DNA of 20,856 nucleotides. Source: a virus. The position numbers were made by a program, and so were the translations under genes. Numbering within the stretch: position 1 is the stretch's first letter; each line of letters opens with the position of its first letter. Positions 6,358 to 13,898 of this stretch are shown here, piece after piece. The notes below the pieces were generated by a model. That model searched no databases. It was not told the origin of the DNA and saw nothing but the letters and a program-made list of their open reading frames with translations. The stretch is taken from the IMG/VR virus record IMGVR_UViG_3300043446_000255, positions 1 through 20,856 of that record; one strand, 5' to 3'.

Positions 6358-7011
6358 GTGGCTTGCGTGTATAGGCATATTAGAAAAGACTTGAACCTTC
6401 CTTTTTACATAGGAATAGGAAAAGAAGTTTCTAGGGCGTACTGCAAGCTTAATAGAAACAAACATTGGAATAACATAGTTGGAAAAACTAATTATGAGAT
6501 TCAGATTCTTTTTGACGATGTAAGCTATGAGTTTGCAAAAGAAAAAGAAAAAGAGTTTATTGAATTGTACAAAAGAAAACAAGATGGTGGAATCCTTTGC
6601 AATCTTACAAAAGGTGGTGATGGGGTCCTTGGCATAATTCATACTGAGGAAGCCAAAAAGAAAATGGGAGAGCCGAACAAAGGAAAGACCATATCAGAAT
6701 GGCATAAACAAAGAATATCTGAGTTTAATAAAGGTAAAAAATGTTCTGAAGAGACAAAGAAAAAAATGTCTGAAAGTAGAATAGGAAAAAATTTAGGCAG
6801 AAAAGCTTCTGAAGCTACAAGAAAAAAGATGTCTAATTCAGCTATAAAAGGAGAGAATCATTATTTCTCTAAACTTAAGAAATCAGATATATTAGAAATA
6901 AGGAGATTAAGCTCTGAAGGAATTGGGCAAAATAAAATATCCAAATTATTTGGAGTAGCTAAGTTTACTATATATAGCATTTTAAAAGGACTTACTTGGA
7001 AACACGTATAG
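6358..7011 (+). CDS. GIY-YIG homing endonuclease with NUMOD3 repeats and C-terminal HTH
   Basis: 217 residues, GTG start directly after the TerL stop (TAAGTG). Residues ~3-88 form a divergent GIY-YIG nuclease: CVYRHIRKD (in place of GIY) and FYIGIGKEVSRAY (16-28, the YIG strand and catalytic-arginine region), a KEFIEL helix carrying the expected acidic residue near Glu66, and NLTKGGDG. Residues ~95-160 hold NUMOD3-type DNA-binding repeats (HTEEAKKKM, SEETKKKMSESRIGK, SEATRKKMSN). Residues ~172-217 are a resolvase-like helix-turn-helix (KKSDILEIRRLSSEGIGQNK through the TIYSILKGLTW helix). This modular build is typical of phage homing endonucleases. It sits between terL and portal with spacings of 0 and 1 nt, so it uses their transcript. 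The Lys-rich composition differs from its neighbours. It is a free-standing passenger; no intron flanks were seen. Confidence 0.87.
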   Translation: MACVYRHIRKDLNLPFYIGIGKEVSRAYCKLNRNKHWNNIVGKTNYEIQILFDDVSYEFAKEKEKEFIELYKRKQDGGILCNLTKGGDGVLGIIHTEEAKKKMGEPNKGKTISEWHKQRISEFNKGKKCSEETKKKMSESRIGKNLGRKASEATRKKMSNSAIKGENHYFSKLKKSDILEIRRLSSEGIGQNKISKLFGVAKFTIYSILKGLTWKHV

Positions 7012-7012
7012 A

Positions 7013-9448
7013 ATGAAAAACGTAACAATAAATATTCAACCTACATCTTTTCCTAGTCAGTTGGCTACTGATGCTGAAAAGGCTACTATGGAGTATGGCC
7101 TACAAGTAGCAAATTCTATCCAATATGAGTGGTTCAGGAAAGATGGAAACTCATGTAGATATTACGGTCAGTGGCAAGATTTCAGAAGATTAAGACTCTA
7201 TGCTCGTGGAGAGCAACCTATTGGAAAATATAAAAATGAACTTGCAATAGATGGAGACTTATCTTATTTGAATCTTGATTGGACTCCTGTTCCTATTCTT
7301 CCTAAGTTCATTGACATTGTTGTAAACGGAATGTCTGATAGGCTTTTCAAGGTTAAGGCGTACGCTCAGGATGCGATGTCTCAAGCTAAAAGAAGTAAGT
7401 ATCAAGACCTAATTGAAGGACAAATGGTAGCTAAACCTGTGCTTGAAATCATTCAAGAACAAACAGGTGCTAATCCATTTATGATGGACCCTGAAGAATT
7501 ACCTGAAACAGATGAGGAACTATCACTATATATGCAGCTTAACTATAAGCCTGCAATAGAGATAGCTGAAGAGGAGGCTATTAATACCATATTTGATGAA
7601 AATCATTACGATGACATTAGGAAAAGAATAGACTATGATATTACTGTAATTGGTATTGGTATTGCTAAGCATGAGTTTCTTCAAGGAACAGGAGTTAAAC
7701 TTTCTTATGTAGACCCTGCTAATGTTGTTTATAGTTATACTGAGGACCCATTCTTTAAAGATTGTTTTTATTGGGGAGAAATTAAAACAGTACCTATCAC
7801 TGAGCTATTGAAGATAGACCAATCGCTCACAAAAGAAGACCTTCAACAAATCACTCAGTACAGTCAATCATGGTATGATTATTACAACGTTGCTCAGTTC
7901 TATGAGAACAGTATGTTCTACAGAGATACCTGCACGTTATTGTATTTTAATTATAAGACCACTAAGAAGATTGTTTATAAGAAAAAGAACTTAGAAGGTG
8001 GTGGTTCTAGGATAATTGAAAAAGATGAGACTTTCAATCCTCCTGTTGAAATGATGGAGGAAGGAAACTTTGAGAAGATTGAGAAGACCATTGATGTATG
8101 GTATGAAGGCATCTTGGTTATGGGTACGAATATCCTTCTTCAATGGAAGATGTCTGAGAATATGGTAAGACCTAAGTCAGCTTCTCAGCACGCTCTTCCA
8201 AATTATGTAGCTTGTGCCCCACGTATGTATAAAGGAGTCATTGAGTCATTGTGTAGACGAATGATTCCTTTTGCTGATTTGATTCAAATCACTCACTTAA
8301 AATTACAGCAAGTAATTGCACGTACAGTTCCTGATGGTGTATTCATTGATGCAGATGGTCTTAACGAGATTGACTTGGGAACAGGTAATGCTTATAACCC
8401 TGAGGATGCATTGAGGCTATACTTCCAAACAGGTAGTGTTATTGGTAGAAGCTACACTCAAGATGGAGACTTTAATAATGCTAGAGTTCCTATTCAGCAA
8501 TTGACATCAAACTCAGGGGCATCTAAGACTCAGATGTTGATTACCAACATGAATCATTACATTGATATGATTCGTTCTGTGACAGGACTCAATGAGGCTA
8601 GAGATGGTTCTAATCCTGACCCTAACTCTTTGGTTGGTCTACAGAAGTTAGCAGCGTTGAACTCAAATACAGCAACAAGACATATTCTTGATGCTTCATT
8701 GTATTTGTATCGTTCAATGGCTGAGGCTTTGACATATAGAGTAGCTGATATACTAGAGTACTCTGATTTTGCAGATGAATTTGCTAATCAAATTGGAAAG
8801 TACAATGTATCTATCTTGGATGAGATTAAGTATTTGTACATTTATGACTTTGGTATCTTCATTGAGATATCTCCTGATGAGGAGCAGAAGGCTCAACTTG
8901 AGGCCAATATTCAAATGGCATTGTCTAAAGGAGACATTAATCTTGAGGATGCAATTGACATTCGTGAGATTAGAAATCTAAAGCTTGCCAATCAGTTGCT
9001 CAAGATGAAAAGAATGAGGACTCAAGACCGTGCTGAGAAAATGGCTATGCAACAGCAAGCCATGCAAGCACAACAGCAAATGCAAGTTCAGCAGATGGCA
9101 GCAGAGACTGCTATGCAAAAGATACAACTAGAAACTCAAGCGAAGATGCAATTGAAACAAGCTGAGGTTGCATTTGAGATTGAAAGAAATAAAAACGAGG
9201 CTGCTCTTAAATCTCAATTGATGAGAGAAGAGTATGAATATAATTTAAGATTGAAAGGTATGGACACCGTTAGTTTAACTGAACGGGAGAAGTTGAAAGA
9301 AAATGCAAAAGCAAAAAGAATTAGTCAACAGAATACCGAGCAATCTAAACTTATTAATCAAAGGAAGAACAATCTACCTCCGATGAACTTTGAATCAAAT
9401 GAGGATAGTTTAGATGGCTTTGATTTGGCTGAATTTGAGCCTCGATAA
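7013..9448 (+). CDS. Portal protein (crAss-like)
   Basis: 811-residue portal expected to form the dodecameric ring at the capsid vertex through which DNA passes and on which TerL and later the tail connectors dock. Support: position right after terL, length fitting large podovirus portals, and portal-like N-terminal sequence: FRRLRLYARGEQPIGKYKNE, the LPKFIDIVVNGMSDRLFKVK helix and a core with DITVIGIGIAKHEF at ~210-223. The C-terminal ~120 residues (from ~664) are strikingly Gln/Met-rich and helical (MAMQQQAMQAQQQMQVQQMA), a long coiled coil probably making the barrel or a flexible internal tail. The final ~30 residues are acidic (SNEDSLDGFDLAEFEP). ATG at 7013 is 1 nt after the GIY-YIG stop. 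The call rests on context plus recalled family signature. Confidence 0.88.
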   Translation: MKNVTINIQPTSFPSQLATDAEKATMEYGLQVANSIQYEWFRKDGNSCRYYGQWQDFRRLRLYARGEQPIGKYKNELAIDGDLSYLNLDWTPVPILPKFIDIVVNGMSDRLFKVKAYAQDAMSQAKRSKYQDLIEGQMVAKPVLEIIQEQTGANPFMMDPEELPETDEELSLYMQLNYKPAIEIAEEEAINTIFDENHYDDIRKRIDYDITVIGIGIAKHEFLQGTGVKLSYVDPANVVYSYTEDPFFKDCFYWGEIKTVPITELLKIDQSLTKEDLQQITQYSQSWYDYYNVAQFYENSMFYRDTCTLLYFNYKTTKKIVYKKKNLEGGGSRIIEKDETFNPPVEMMEEGNFEKIEKTIDVWYEGILVMGTNILLQWKMSENMVRPKSASQHALPNYVACAPRMYKGVIESLCRRMIPFADLIQITHLKLQQVIARTVPDGVFIDADGLNEIDLGTGNAYNPEDALRLYFQTGSVIGRSYTQDGDFNNARVPIQQLTSNSGASKTQMLITNMNHYIDMIRSVTGLNEARDGSNPDPNSLVGLQKLAALNSNTATRHILDASLYLYRSMAEALTYRVADILEYSDFADEFANQIGKYNVSILDEIKYLYIYDFGIFIEISPDEEQKAQLEANIQMALSKGDINLEDAIDIREIRNLKLANQLLKMKRMRTQDRAEKMAMQQQAMQAQQQMQVQQMAAETAMQKIQLETQAKMQLKQAEVAFEIERNKNEAALKSQLMREEYEYNLRLKGMDTVSLTEREKLKENAKAKRISQQNTEQSKLINQRKNNLPPMNFESNEDSLDGFDLAEFEPR

Positions 9449-9466
9449 AATGTCGAAATAATTAAT

Positions 9467-9474
9467 TAAGTTTG
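9467..9474 (+). promoter_or_regulatory. Possible Bacteroidota -7 box upstream of the scaffold gene
   Basis: TAAGTTTG matches TAnnTTTG and lies 20 nt before the scaffold ATG in the 46-nt gap after portal. No TTG is found at the usual -33 distance, so it is only half supported. It could give a separate head-gene transcript. Confidence 0.3.
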
Positions 9475-9494
9475 TACAAATAAAATCTAATAAA

Positions 9495-10586
9495 ATGGAA
9501 ATTAAAGTAAGAGCACTAGATGTTATTGAACCCAAAGGGGTTCAAGAAGTAGAAAATGAATTGATTGAAAAACATGAGCAATCATTAAATGAAGAAGCTC
9601 AATCTCAAGAAAGCAACTTTGATGATACTGAAGTTGCTATTGAGCAAGAAGTCAATTTAAAAGACGAGGACGTTCTTTCATATATTGGGAAAAGATACAA
9701 TAAGCAGATTAACTCGCTAGATGATTTGGTTGCTGAGAGACAAGAATCAGAACCACTTCCTGAGGATGTAGCTGCTTATTTAAAATACAAAAAAGATACA
9801 GGTAGAGGATTCGAAGATTTTATTAAAATCAATAAAGATTATGATAAAATGAATCCTGAGCAGCTTGTTAAAGAATATCTCGCTTCTACCCAAGAAGGAT
9901 TAGATAGTGAGGATATTGATGCTTTAATGGAAGAGTATTCATATAATGAAGATTTAGATGATGACTCAACTATTAAGAAAGCAAAGATTGCAAGGAAAAA
10001 AATAATTGCTGAGGCTAAGAAATACTTCAATAATCAGAAGGAGCTATATAAGTTACCACTTGAGTCAAGTACGGTAACTGTTTCCGATGAAGAGAAATCG
10101 TTGTATGATAGCTATAAGCAATATGTTCAAGAGGCGAAGACGATAGAGGAGGAAACTAATCGAAAGCGTAGATGGTTTGACCAAAAGACAGATGAGGTTT
10201 TTAGTAAAGATTTCAAGGGATTTGAGTTCAATGTCAACGACAAGAAGATTACGTTTACTCCAGGGGATGCCAATGAATTGAGAAAAGCTCAATCAACTCC
10301 ACAGAACTTTATAAATAAGTTTTTGGATGAGAATGGTATGATTCGAGATGCAGCTGGATACCATAGGTCATTAGCCATCGCAATGAATCCTGAGAAGTTT
10401 GCCAAGTTCTTTTATGAACAAGGATTATCGGATGCTACTGATGATGTTACTCGTAAAATTAAGAACATCAATATGTCAGAGCGAAGGGCTCCTGAGATTG
10501 GCAAAATAACAGGAGGAATGCAGGTGAAGGCGGTAAACCCTGATTCAGGTAGAAACCTGAAAATCCGCAGCGCAAAAAAATTGTAA
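9495..10586 (+). CDS. Scaffold-like head morphogenesis protein
   Basis: 363-residue protein between portal and major capsid protein, the usual scaffold position. It is highly charged and largely helical. Acidic residues dominate ~20-60 (EEAQSQESNFDDTEVAIEQE) and ~135-160 (EDIDALMEEYSYNEDLDDDS), followed by Lys/Glu-rich coiled-coil segments (IKKAKIARKKIIAEAKKYFN; AKTIEEETNRKRRWFDQKTD). The C-terminus turns basic (KAVNPDSGRNLKIRSAKKL), as seen in scaffolds that bind capsid protein through a basic C-terminal element. No Ser/His/Asp protease motif was seen, and no separate head protease lies between portal and capsid gene. A minor internal capsid or cargo protein is the alternative. ATG 9495 follows an A/T-rich leader with a possible promoter box at 9467-9474. 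Confidence 0.72.
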   Translation: MEIKVRALDVIEPKGVQEVENELIEKHEQSLNEEAQSQESNFDDTEVAIEQEVNLKDEDVLSYIGKRYNKQINSLDDLVAERQESEPLPEDVAAYLKYKKDTGRGFEDFIKINKDYDKMNPEQLVKEYLASTQEGLDSEDIDALMEEYSYNEDLDDDSTIKKAKIARKKIIAEAKKYFNNQKELYKLPLESSTVTVSDEEKSLYDSYKQYVQEAKTIEEETNRKRRWFDQKTDEVFSKDFKGFEFNVNDKKITFTPGDANELRKAQSTPQNFINKFLDENGMIRDAAGYHRSLAIAMNPEKFAKFFYEQGLSDATDDVTRKIKNINMSERRAPEIGKITGGMQVKAVNPDSGRNLKIRSAKKL

Positions 10587-10606
10587 AACTTAAAACTTAA
10601 AGAAAA

Positions 10607-12025
10607 ATGCCAAGTGCTTTATTAAACAACCCTACCTATGCGTTGCAGCCTAGTGCTGAACAGGTGGCGTTACAGACCAACTACATTACCAACTTTAACT
10701 TCTTGAATCAGTATCTTCCTGATACTTACGAGAAAGAATTTGAGCGTTATGGTAATAGAACTATTGCTTCCTTCCTAAGAATGGTAGGAGCTGAGATGCC
10801 TTCTAACTCTGACCAAATTAAGTGGGCAGAACAAGGCCGTTTGCACATTAAGTACACCAACGTAACTTCAGCTGCTGCTGCAGGTTCCGCTACAGCTACT
10901 TTCACAGTTGCTGACTCAGGTGTTACTTACATTGCTATCCGTGTTGGACAAACCGTAATGATTCAGAACAACACTTCAGGTGTGTTCAACAAAGCAATCG
11001 TTACTGCTGTTCCTTCTGCAACTACTTTCACTGTTGCTTTCTATGAGGCAGCTGGACAAGCTTTCGCTGTTTCTACTCAGTGTACTGTATTCATCTACGG
11101 TTCTGAATTTAAGAAAGGAACTAACGGAATGGTTGGTTCTTTGGAATCTGAAGATGATATCTTCTCTAACAACCCTATTATCATCAAAGATAAGTATGCG
11201 GTTAACGGTTCTGACATGGCTCAAATCGGTTGGGTTGAAATTACTACTGAGAACGGTGCTACAGGTTACTTGTGGTATTTGAAATCTGAGCATGAGACTC
11301 GTCTTCGTTTCGAAGATTATCTTGAGACTGCAATGATTGAAGCTGTTCCTGCTGCTTCAGGTTCAGGTGCTGCTACTGCTGGTATGATGGGTTCTGAAGG
11401 TATCTTCTACGTAGTTAACTCTCGTGGTAACGTATGGGGCGGTGGAACTCCTACCTCTCTTTCTGATTGGGATTCTATCGTATCTCGTCTTGATAAGCAA
11501 GGTGCTATCGAAGAGAACGTAGTATTTGTTAACAGAGGTCTTAGCTTCGACATCGACAATATGTTGGCTACATTGAACGGATATAACGGAGTTAATGCTG
11601 CTGGTGCTGCATCTTACGGTCTATTCGACAATGACGTTGATATGGCGTTGAACCTTGGATTCACTGGATTCCGTAGAGGATATGACTTCTACAAGTCTGA
11701 TTGGAAATACTTGAACGACCCAACCATGCGTGGTGGCCTAAACCAAACTGCTGCTACTGCAACAGGTACTATCACTGGTTTGTTGGTTCCTGCAGGTTCT
11801 ACTTCAGTATATGACCAAATCATGGGTAAGAACGCTAAGCGTCCATTCTTGCACGTTCGTTACAGAGCTTCTGAAGCTGAAGACAGACGTTACAAGACTT
11901 GGATTACAGGTTCTGCTGGAGGAGCTGCTACTAGCGACCTCGATGCAATGGAGGTTAACTTCTTGTCCGAGCGTTGCGTATGTACCTTGGGTGCTAACAA
12001 CTTCATCTTGTTCAGATACGGTTGA
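10607..12025 (+). CDS. Major capsid protein (HK97 fold, crAss-like)
   Basis: 472-residue main shell protein. Evidence: position after the scaffold, and the C-terminal signature WITGSAGGAATSDLDAMEVN then LSERCVCTLGANNFILF, which I recognise from crAss-like capsid proteins. N-terminal region: FLNQYLPDTYEKEFERYGNR, ASFLRMVGAEMPS. Residues ~84-165 are a beta-rich Ala/Thr/Val insertion (TNVTSAAAAGSATATFTVAD ... TVFIYG) likely exposed as an insertion domain. Codon choice differs clearly from its neighbours: many CGT, GGT, GCT, AAC and TCT codons and less A/T at third positions, as expected for a very highly expressed gene. This also creates long but spurious open frames on both strands. Leader is A-rich (10587-10606), and a hairpin terminator follows the stop. 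A second stop (TAG) comes right after the TGA. Confidence 0.92.
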   Translation: MPSALLNNPTYALQPSAEQVALQTNYITNFNFLNQYLPDTYEKEFERYGNRTIASFLRMVGAEMPSNSDQIKWAEQGRLHIKYTNVTSAAAAGSATATFTVADSGVTYIAIRVGQTVMIQNNTSGVFNKAIVTAVPSATTFTVAFYEAAGQAFAVSTQCTVFIYGSEFKKGTNGMVGSLESEDDIFSNNPIIIKDKYAVNGSDMAQIGWVEITTENGATGYLWYLKSEHETRLRFEDYLETAMIEAVPAASGSGAATAGMMGSEGIFYVVNSRGNVWGGGTPTSLSDWDSIVSRLDKQGAIEENVVFVNRGLSFDIDNMLATLNGYNGVNAAGAASYGLFDNDVDMALNLGFTGFRRGYDFYKSDWKYLNDPTMRGGLNQTAATATGTITGLLVPAGSTSVYDQIMGKNAKRPFLHVRYRASEAEDRRYKTWITGSAGGAATSDLDAMEVNFLSERCVCTLGANNFILFRYG

Positions 12026-12037
12026 TAGATTAATAAC

Positions 12038-12067
12038 AGAGGGGGCCAATTTGGCTCCCTCTATTTT
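12038..12067 (+). terminator. Hairpin terminator after the major capsid gene
   Basis: agagggggcca (12038-12048) pairs with tggctccctct (12052-12062) in an 11-bp stem with one G-T wobble and a 3-nt loop (att), followed by attttaac. The T-tract is short, so it may attenuate rather than stop transcription fully, or protect the 3' end of the abundant capsid mRNA. Confidence 0.72.
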
Positions 12068-12103
12068 AACTTTTAATTCAATTAAATAAAATCAAATCAT
12101 AAA

Positions 12104-12844
12104 ATGGCAAAGAATATACCTGTAGACAAAGTCTACAAATTAAAAATCGGAAGTCCCCTTTCTTACACATTGGCATCAAGAAACCACCACAGGTTTCCAC
12201 TAATGTGGTTTGACGAAAAGAATAATGTAAATCGTGCTCTTAGATATGCTACCAATCAGAAGTCTCCCTTTGAGGATGAGCAAGATGGTAATGCTATTAT
12301 TGAGCCAATTATATTTGAAGATGGGTTTTTAAGAGTTCCTAAAACTAATCCTGTACTACAACAATTCCTGCACTATCATCCACTAAATGGTATTATATTT
12401 ACCGAAGTTGATAAAGAAAAAGAAGCAGCTGAAGAAGTTGAGGATTTGAATTTGGAAGTTGAAGCTTTAGTTGAAGCCCGTCAATTAACCATTGAGCAGA
12501 TTGAAACTCTTACTAGAGTAATGTTTGGCAAAGACCCATCAACGGTATCAACAGCTGAGCTTAGACGTGATATCTTGGTATTTGCTAAGACTGACCCAAG
12601 AGAGTTCTTGAATATATTAAATGACCCCGAACTTAAATTTCAAGCTAAGATTAGAATGTTCTTTGAAAATAAATTATTAGTTTTGAGGAACAATGACAAA
12701 GAAATTTGGTTCAATACATCAACCAATAAAAAGAAGATGATGTCTATACCTTATGGGGAAGACCCATACGAAATAGCAGGAGGCTTCTTACAAAGTGATG
12801 AAGGTATTGATTCATTAAGAATGTTGGAATCTTTATTAGCTTAA
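12104..12844 (+). CDS. Conserved capsid-module protein of crAss-like phages, function unknown
   Basis: 246 residues, first gene after the capsid terminator. Residues ~1-105 look beta/mixed: VDKVYKLKIGSPLSYTLASR, HRFPLMWFDEKNN, EPIIFEDGFLRVPKTNPVLQ. Residues ~105-140 are an acidic helix, probably coiled coil (VDKEKEAAEEVEDLNLEVEA). The C-terminal ~100 residues are helical (STAELRRDILVFAKTDPREF; FQAKIRMFFENKLLVLRNND). I recall similar proteins placed just after the capsid gene in relatives, which suggests an auxiliary head or completion role, but I know no demonstrated function. No signal peptide or membrane segment. ATG at 12104 has an A-rich leader. A strong terminator at 12878 ends this transcription unit. 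Confidence 0.78.
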   Translation: MAKNIPVDKVYKLKIGSPLSYTLASRNHHRFPLMWFDEKNNVNRALRYATNQKSPFEDEQDGNAIIEPIIFEDGFLRVPKTNPVLQQFLHYHPLNGIIFTEVDKEKEAAEEVEDLNLEVEALVEARQLTIEQIETLTRVMFGKDPSTVSTAELRRDILVFAKTDPREFLNILNDPELKFQAKIRMFFENKLLVLRNNDKEIWFNTSTNKKKMMSIPYGEDPYEIAGGFLQSDEGIDSLRMLESLLA

Positions 12845-12877
12845 ATTTGTTGTTTATTATTGTTTATGTTTGAAAAT

Positions 12878-12908
12878 AGGGGGCATCGTTGTGCCTCCTT
12901 TTTTTTTG
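12878..12908 (+). terminator. Strong intrinsic terminator between head and connector/tail modules
   Basis: agggggca (12878-12885) pairs with tgcctcct (12892-12899) in an 8-bp GC-rich stem with one G-T wobble. The loop is tcgttg, followed by an uninterrupted T-run to 12907 (nine T including the stem end). This is a textbook Rho-independent terminator on the + strand, in the largest gap of the window (12845-12932). Confidence 0.88.
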
Positions 12909-12917
12909 TTATATTTG
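12889..12917 (+). promoter_or_regulatory. Candidate Bacteroidota-type promoter for the connector/tail operon
   Basis: TATATTTG at 12910-12917 matches the Bacteroidota -7 consensus TAnnTTTG. A TTG at 12889-12891 lies 18 nt upstream, within the range for the -33 element. It follows the terminator at once and precedes the ATG at 12933 by 15 nt. Two further boxes, TAAATTTG (12842-12849) and TATGTTTG (12865-12872), lie just upstream, before the terminator. The -33 element overlaps the terminator loop, so initiation and termination signals are interleaved. Confidence 0.48.
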
Positions 12918-12932
12918 TAAAAAGGCGAAAAA

Positions 12933-13886
12933 ATGATAAACTCTGTTAGAAATGCGGTACTATCCGTTTTGAACAAGAACAATTACGGTTACATTTCTCC
13001 TTCTGATTTCAATCTATTCGCAAATAATGCACAGATGGAATTGTTTGAGGAATATTTCAGCAGCTATAACAAAGTAATAAATGCTGAAAATACTAGGTTA
13101 TCAGGAACTGATTATGCTGATATTGAGCAACCATTATCTGAAACTATGGAGACTTTTTTAAGGACTGATTATTTAACTAAGATTTCAGGAAATAAATTTT
13201 CAGCTCCTTCTTTGGCAACAACAGGATATCTTGCTTATTATCTTTTAGATGTTCAATGCAAGCCTGTGGTATTAGCAACAGGAACCAATACATTAGTTTC
13301 TGCTGGTAACTTGGTAAACAGTTCAGGGGCATTCTTATCAAAGAATATAGTTGCAGGAGATGTGGTTACAAACATCACAACAGGATTAGTTACTAATGTA
13401 GTTGCTGTATTGAACAATACCACCATACAATTGGAAGTAAACATATTTACTGCTGTAGGAAATTCATACGCAATATTTTCTTCTTCTTCCGTGGTTCAAG
13501 CTGAAAAGGTTAATCAATCAAAAATTACTCTTTTAAATAATTCAAATCTTACCGCACCTACAATTGAGTTTCCTGTATATACTTTAAAAGGTGAGGAACT
13601 TACTTTGTATCCAAATTCAATCAGTAACAAAGGACAAGTGGAGGCCACATACTTTAGATTTCCAAAAGTACCAAAGTGGACCTACTTGACTTTGTCAAGC
13701 GGTGAGCCTGTGTTTGACCAATCACAACCTGACTACCAAGACTTTGAATTACCACTAGAAGATGAATATAAATTGGTAACTAAGATTCTTGAATATTGCG
13801 GTATGTCTATCCGTGAGAGTGAAGTTACTCAGTTTGGTATGGCTCAACAGCAACATGAGCAGCCTACATTCAGTATGCAACAATAA
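12933..13886 (+). CDS. Connector/ring protein candidate (crAss-like virion protein)
   Basis: 317-residue virion protein, first gene of the connector/tail unit. The N-terminal ~85 residues are helical and typical of head-tail connector or ring proteins (MINSVRNAVLSVLNKNNYGY, FNLFANNAQMELFEEYF, then SETMETFLRTDYL). Residues ~113-187 are an inserted beta-rich module with repeating Asn/Thr/Val (TNTLVSAGNLVNSSGAFLSK ... AGDVVTNITTG ... TTIQLEVN). Residues ~215-290 return to the core (PVYTLKGEELTLYP; VEATYFRFPKVPKWTYL; DEYKLVTKILEYCGMSIRE). The C-terminus is Gln-rich (QQQHEQPTFSMQQ). Position between capsid genes and the muzzle gene suggests a ring below the portal. Which ring cannot be told from sequence alone. 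Start ATG 12933 has the leader aaaaaggcgaaaaa with a modest AAGG. Confidence 0.78.
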   Translation: MINSVRNAVLSVLNKNNYGYISPSDFNLFANNAQMELFEEYFSSYNKVINAENTRLSGTDYADIEQPLSETMETFLRTDYLTKISGNKFSAPSLATTGYLAYYLLDVQCKPVVLATGTNTLVSAGNLVNSSGAFLSKNIVAGDVVTNITTGLVTNVVAVLNNTTIQLEVNIFTAVGNSYAIFSSSSVVQAEKVNQSKITLLNNSNLTAPTIEFPVYTLKGEELTLYPNSISNKGQVEATYFRFPKVPKWTYLTLSSGEPVFDQSQPDYQDFELPLEDEYKLVTKILEYCGMSIRESEVTQFGMAQQQHEQPTFSMQQ

Positions 13887-13898
13887 AAATTTTAAAAG

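Noticed and set aside
6346-6642. Antisense 98-codon frame over the GIY-YIG gene
   Set aside because: Phe/Ser-rich shadow of a Lys-rich gene; no sign of its own signals.
10587-10601. aacttaaaacttaaa direct repeat before the capsid gene as an operator
   Set aside because: Too short and too AT-rich to separate from chance; more simply an A-rich translation leader.
10976-11293. Open frames of ~100 codons on both strands inside the capsid gene (also 11804-12089)
   Set aside because: They are by-products of the capsid gene's biased codons (few stop triplets in other frames), have Leu/Ser-rich non-protein-like composition and no independent start signal.
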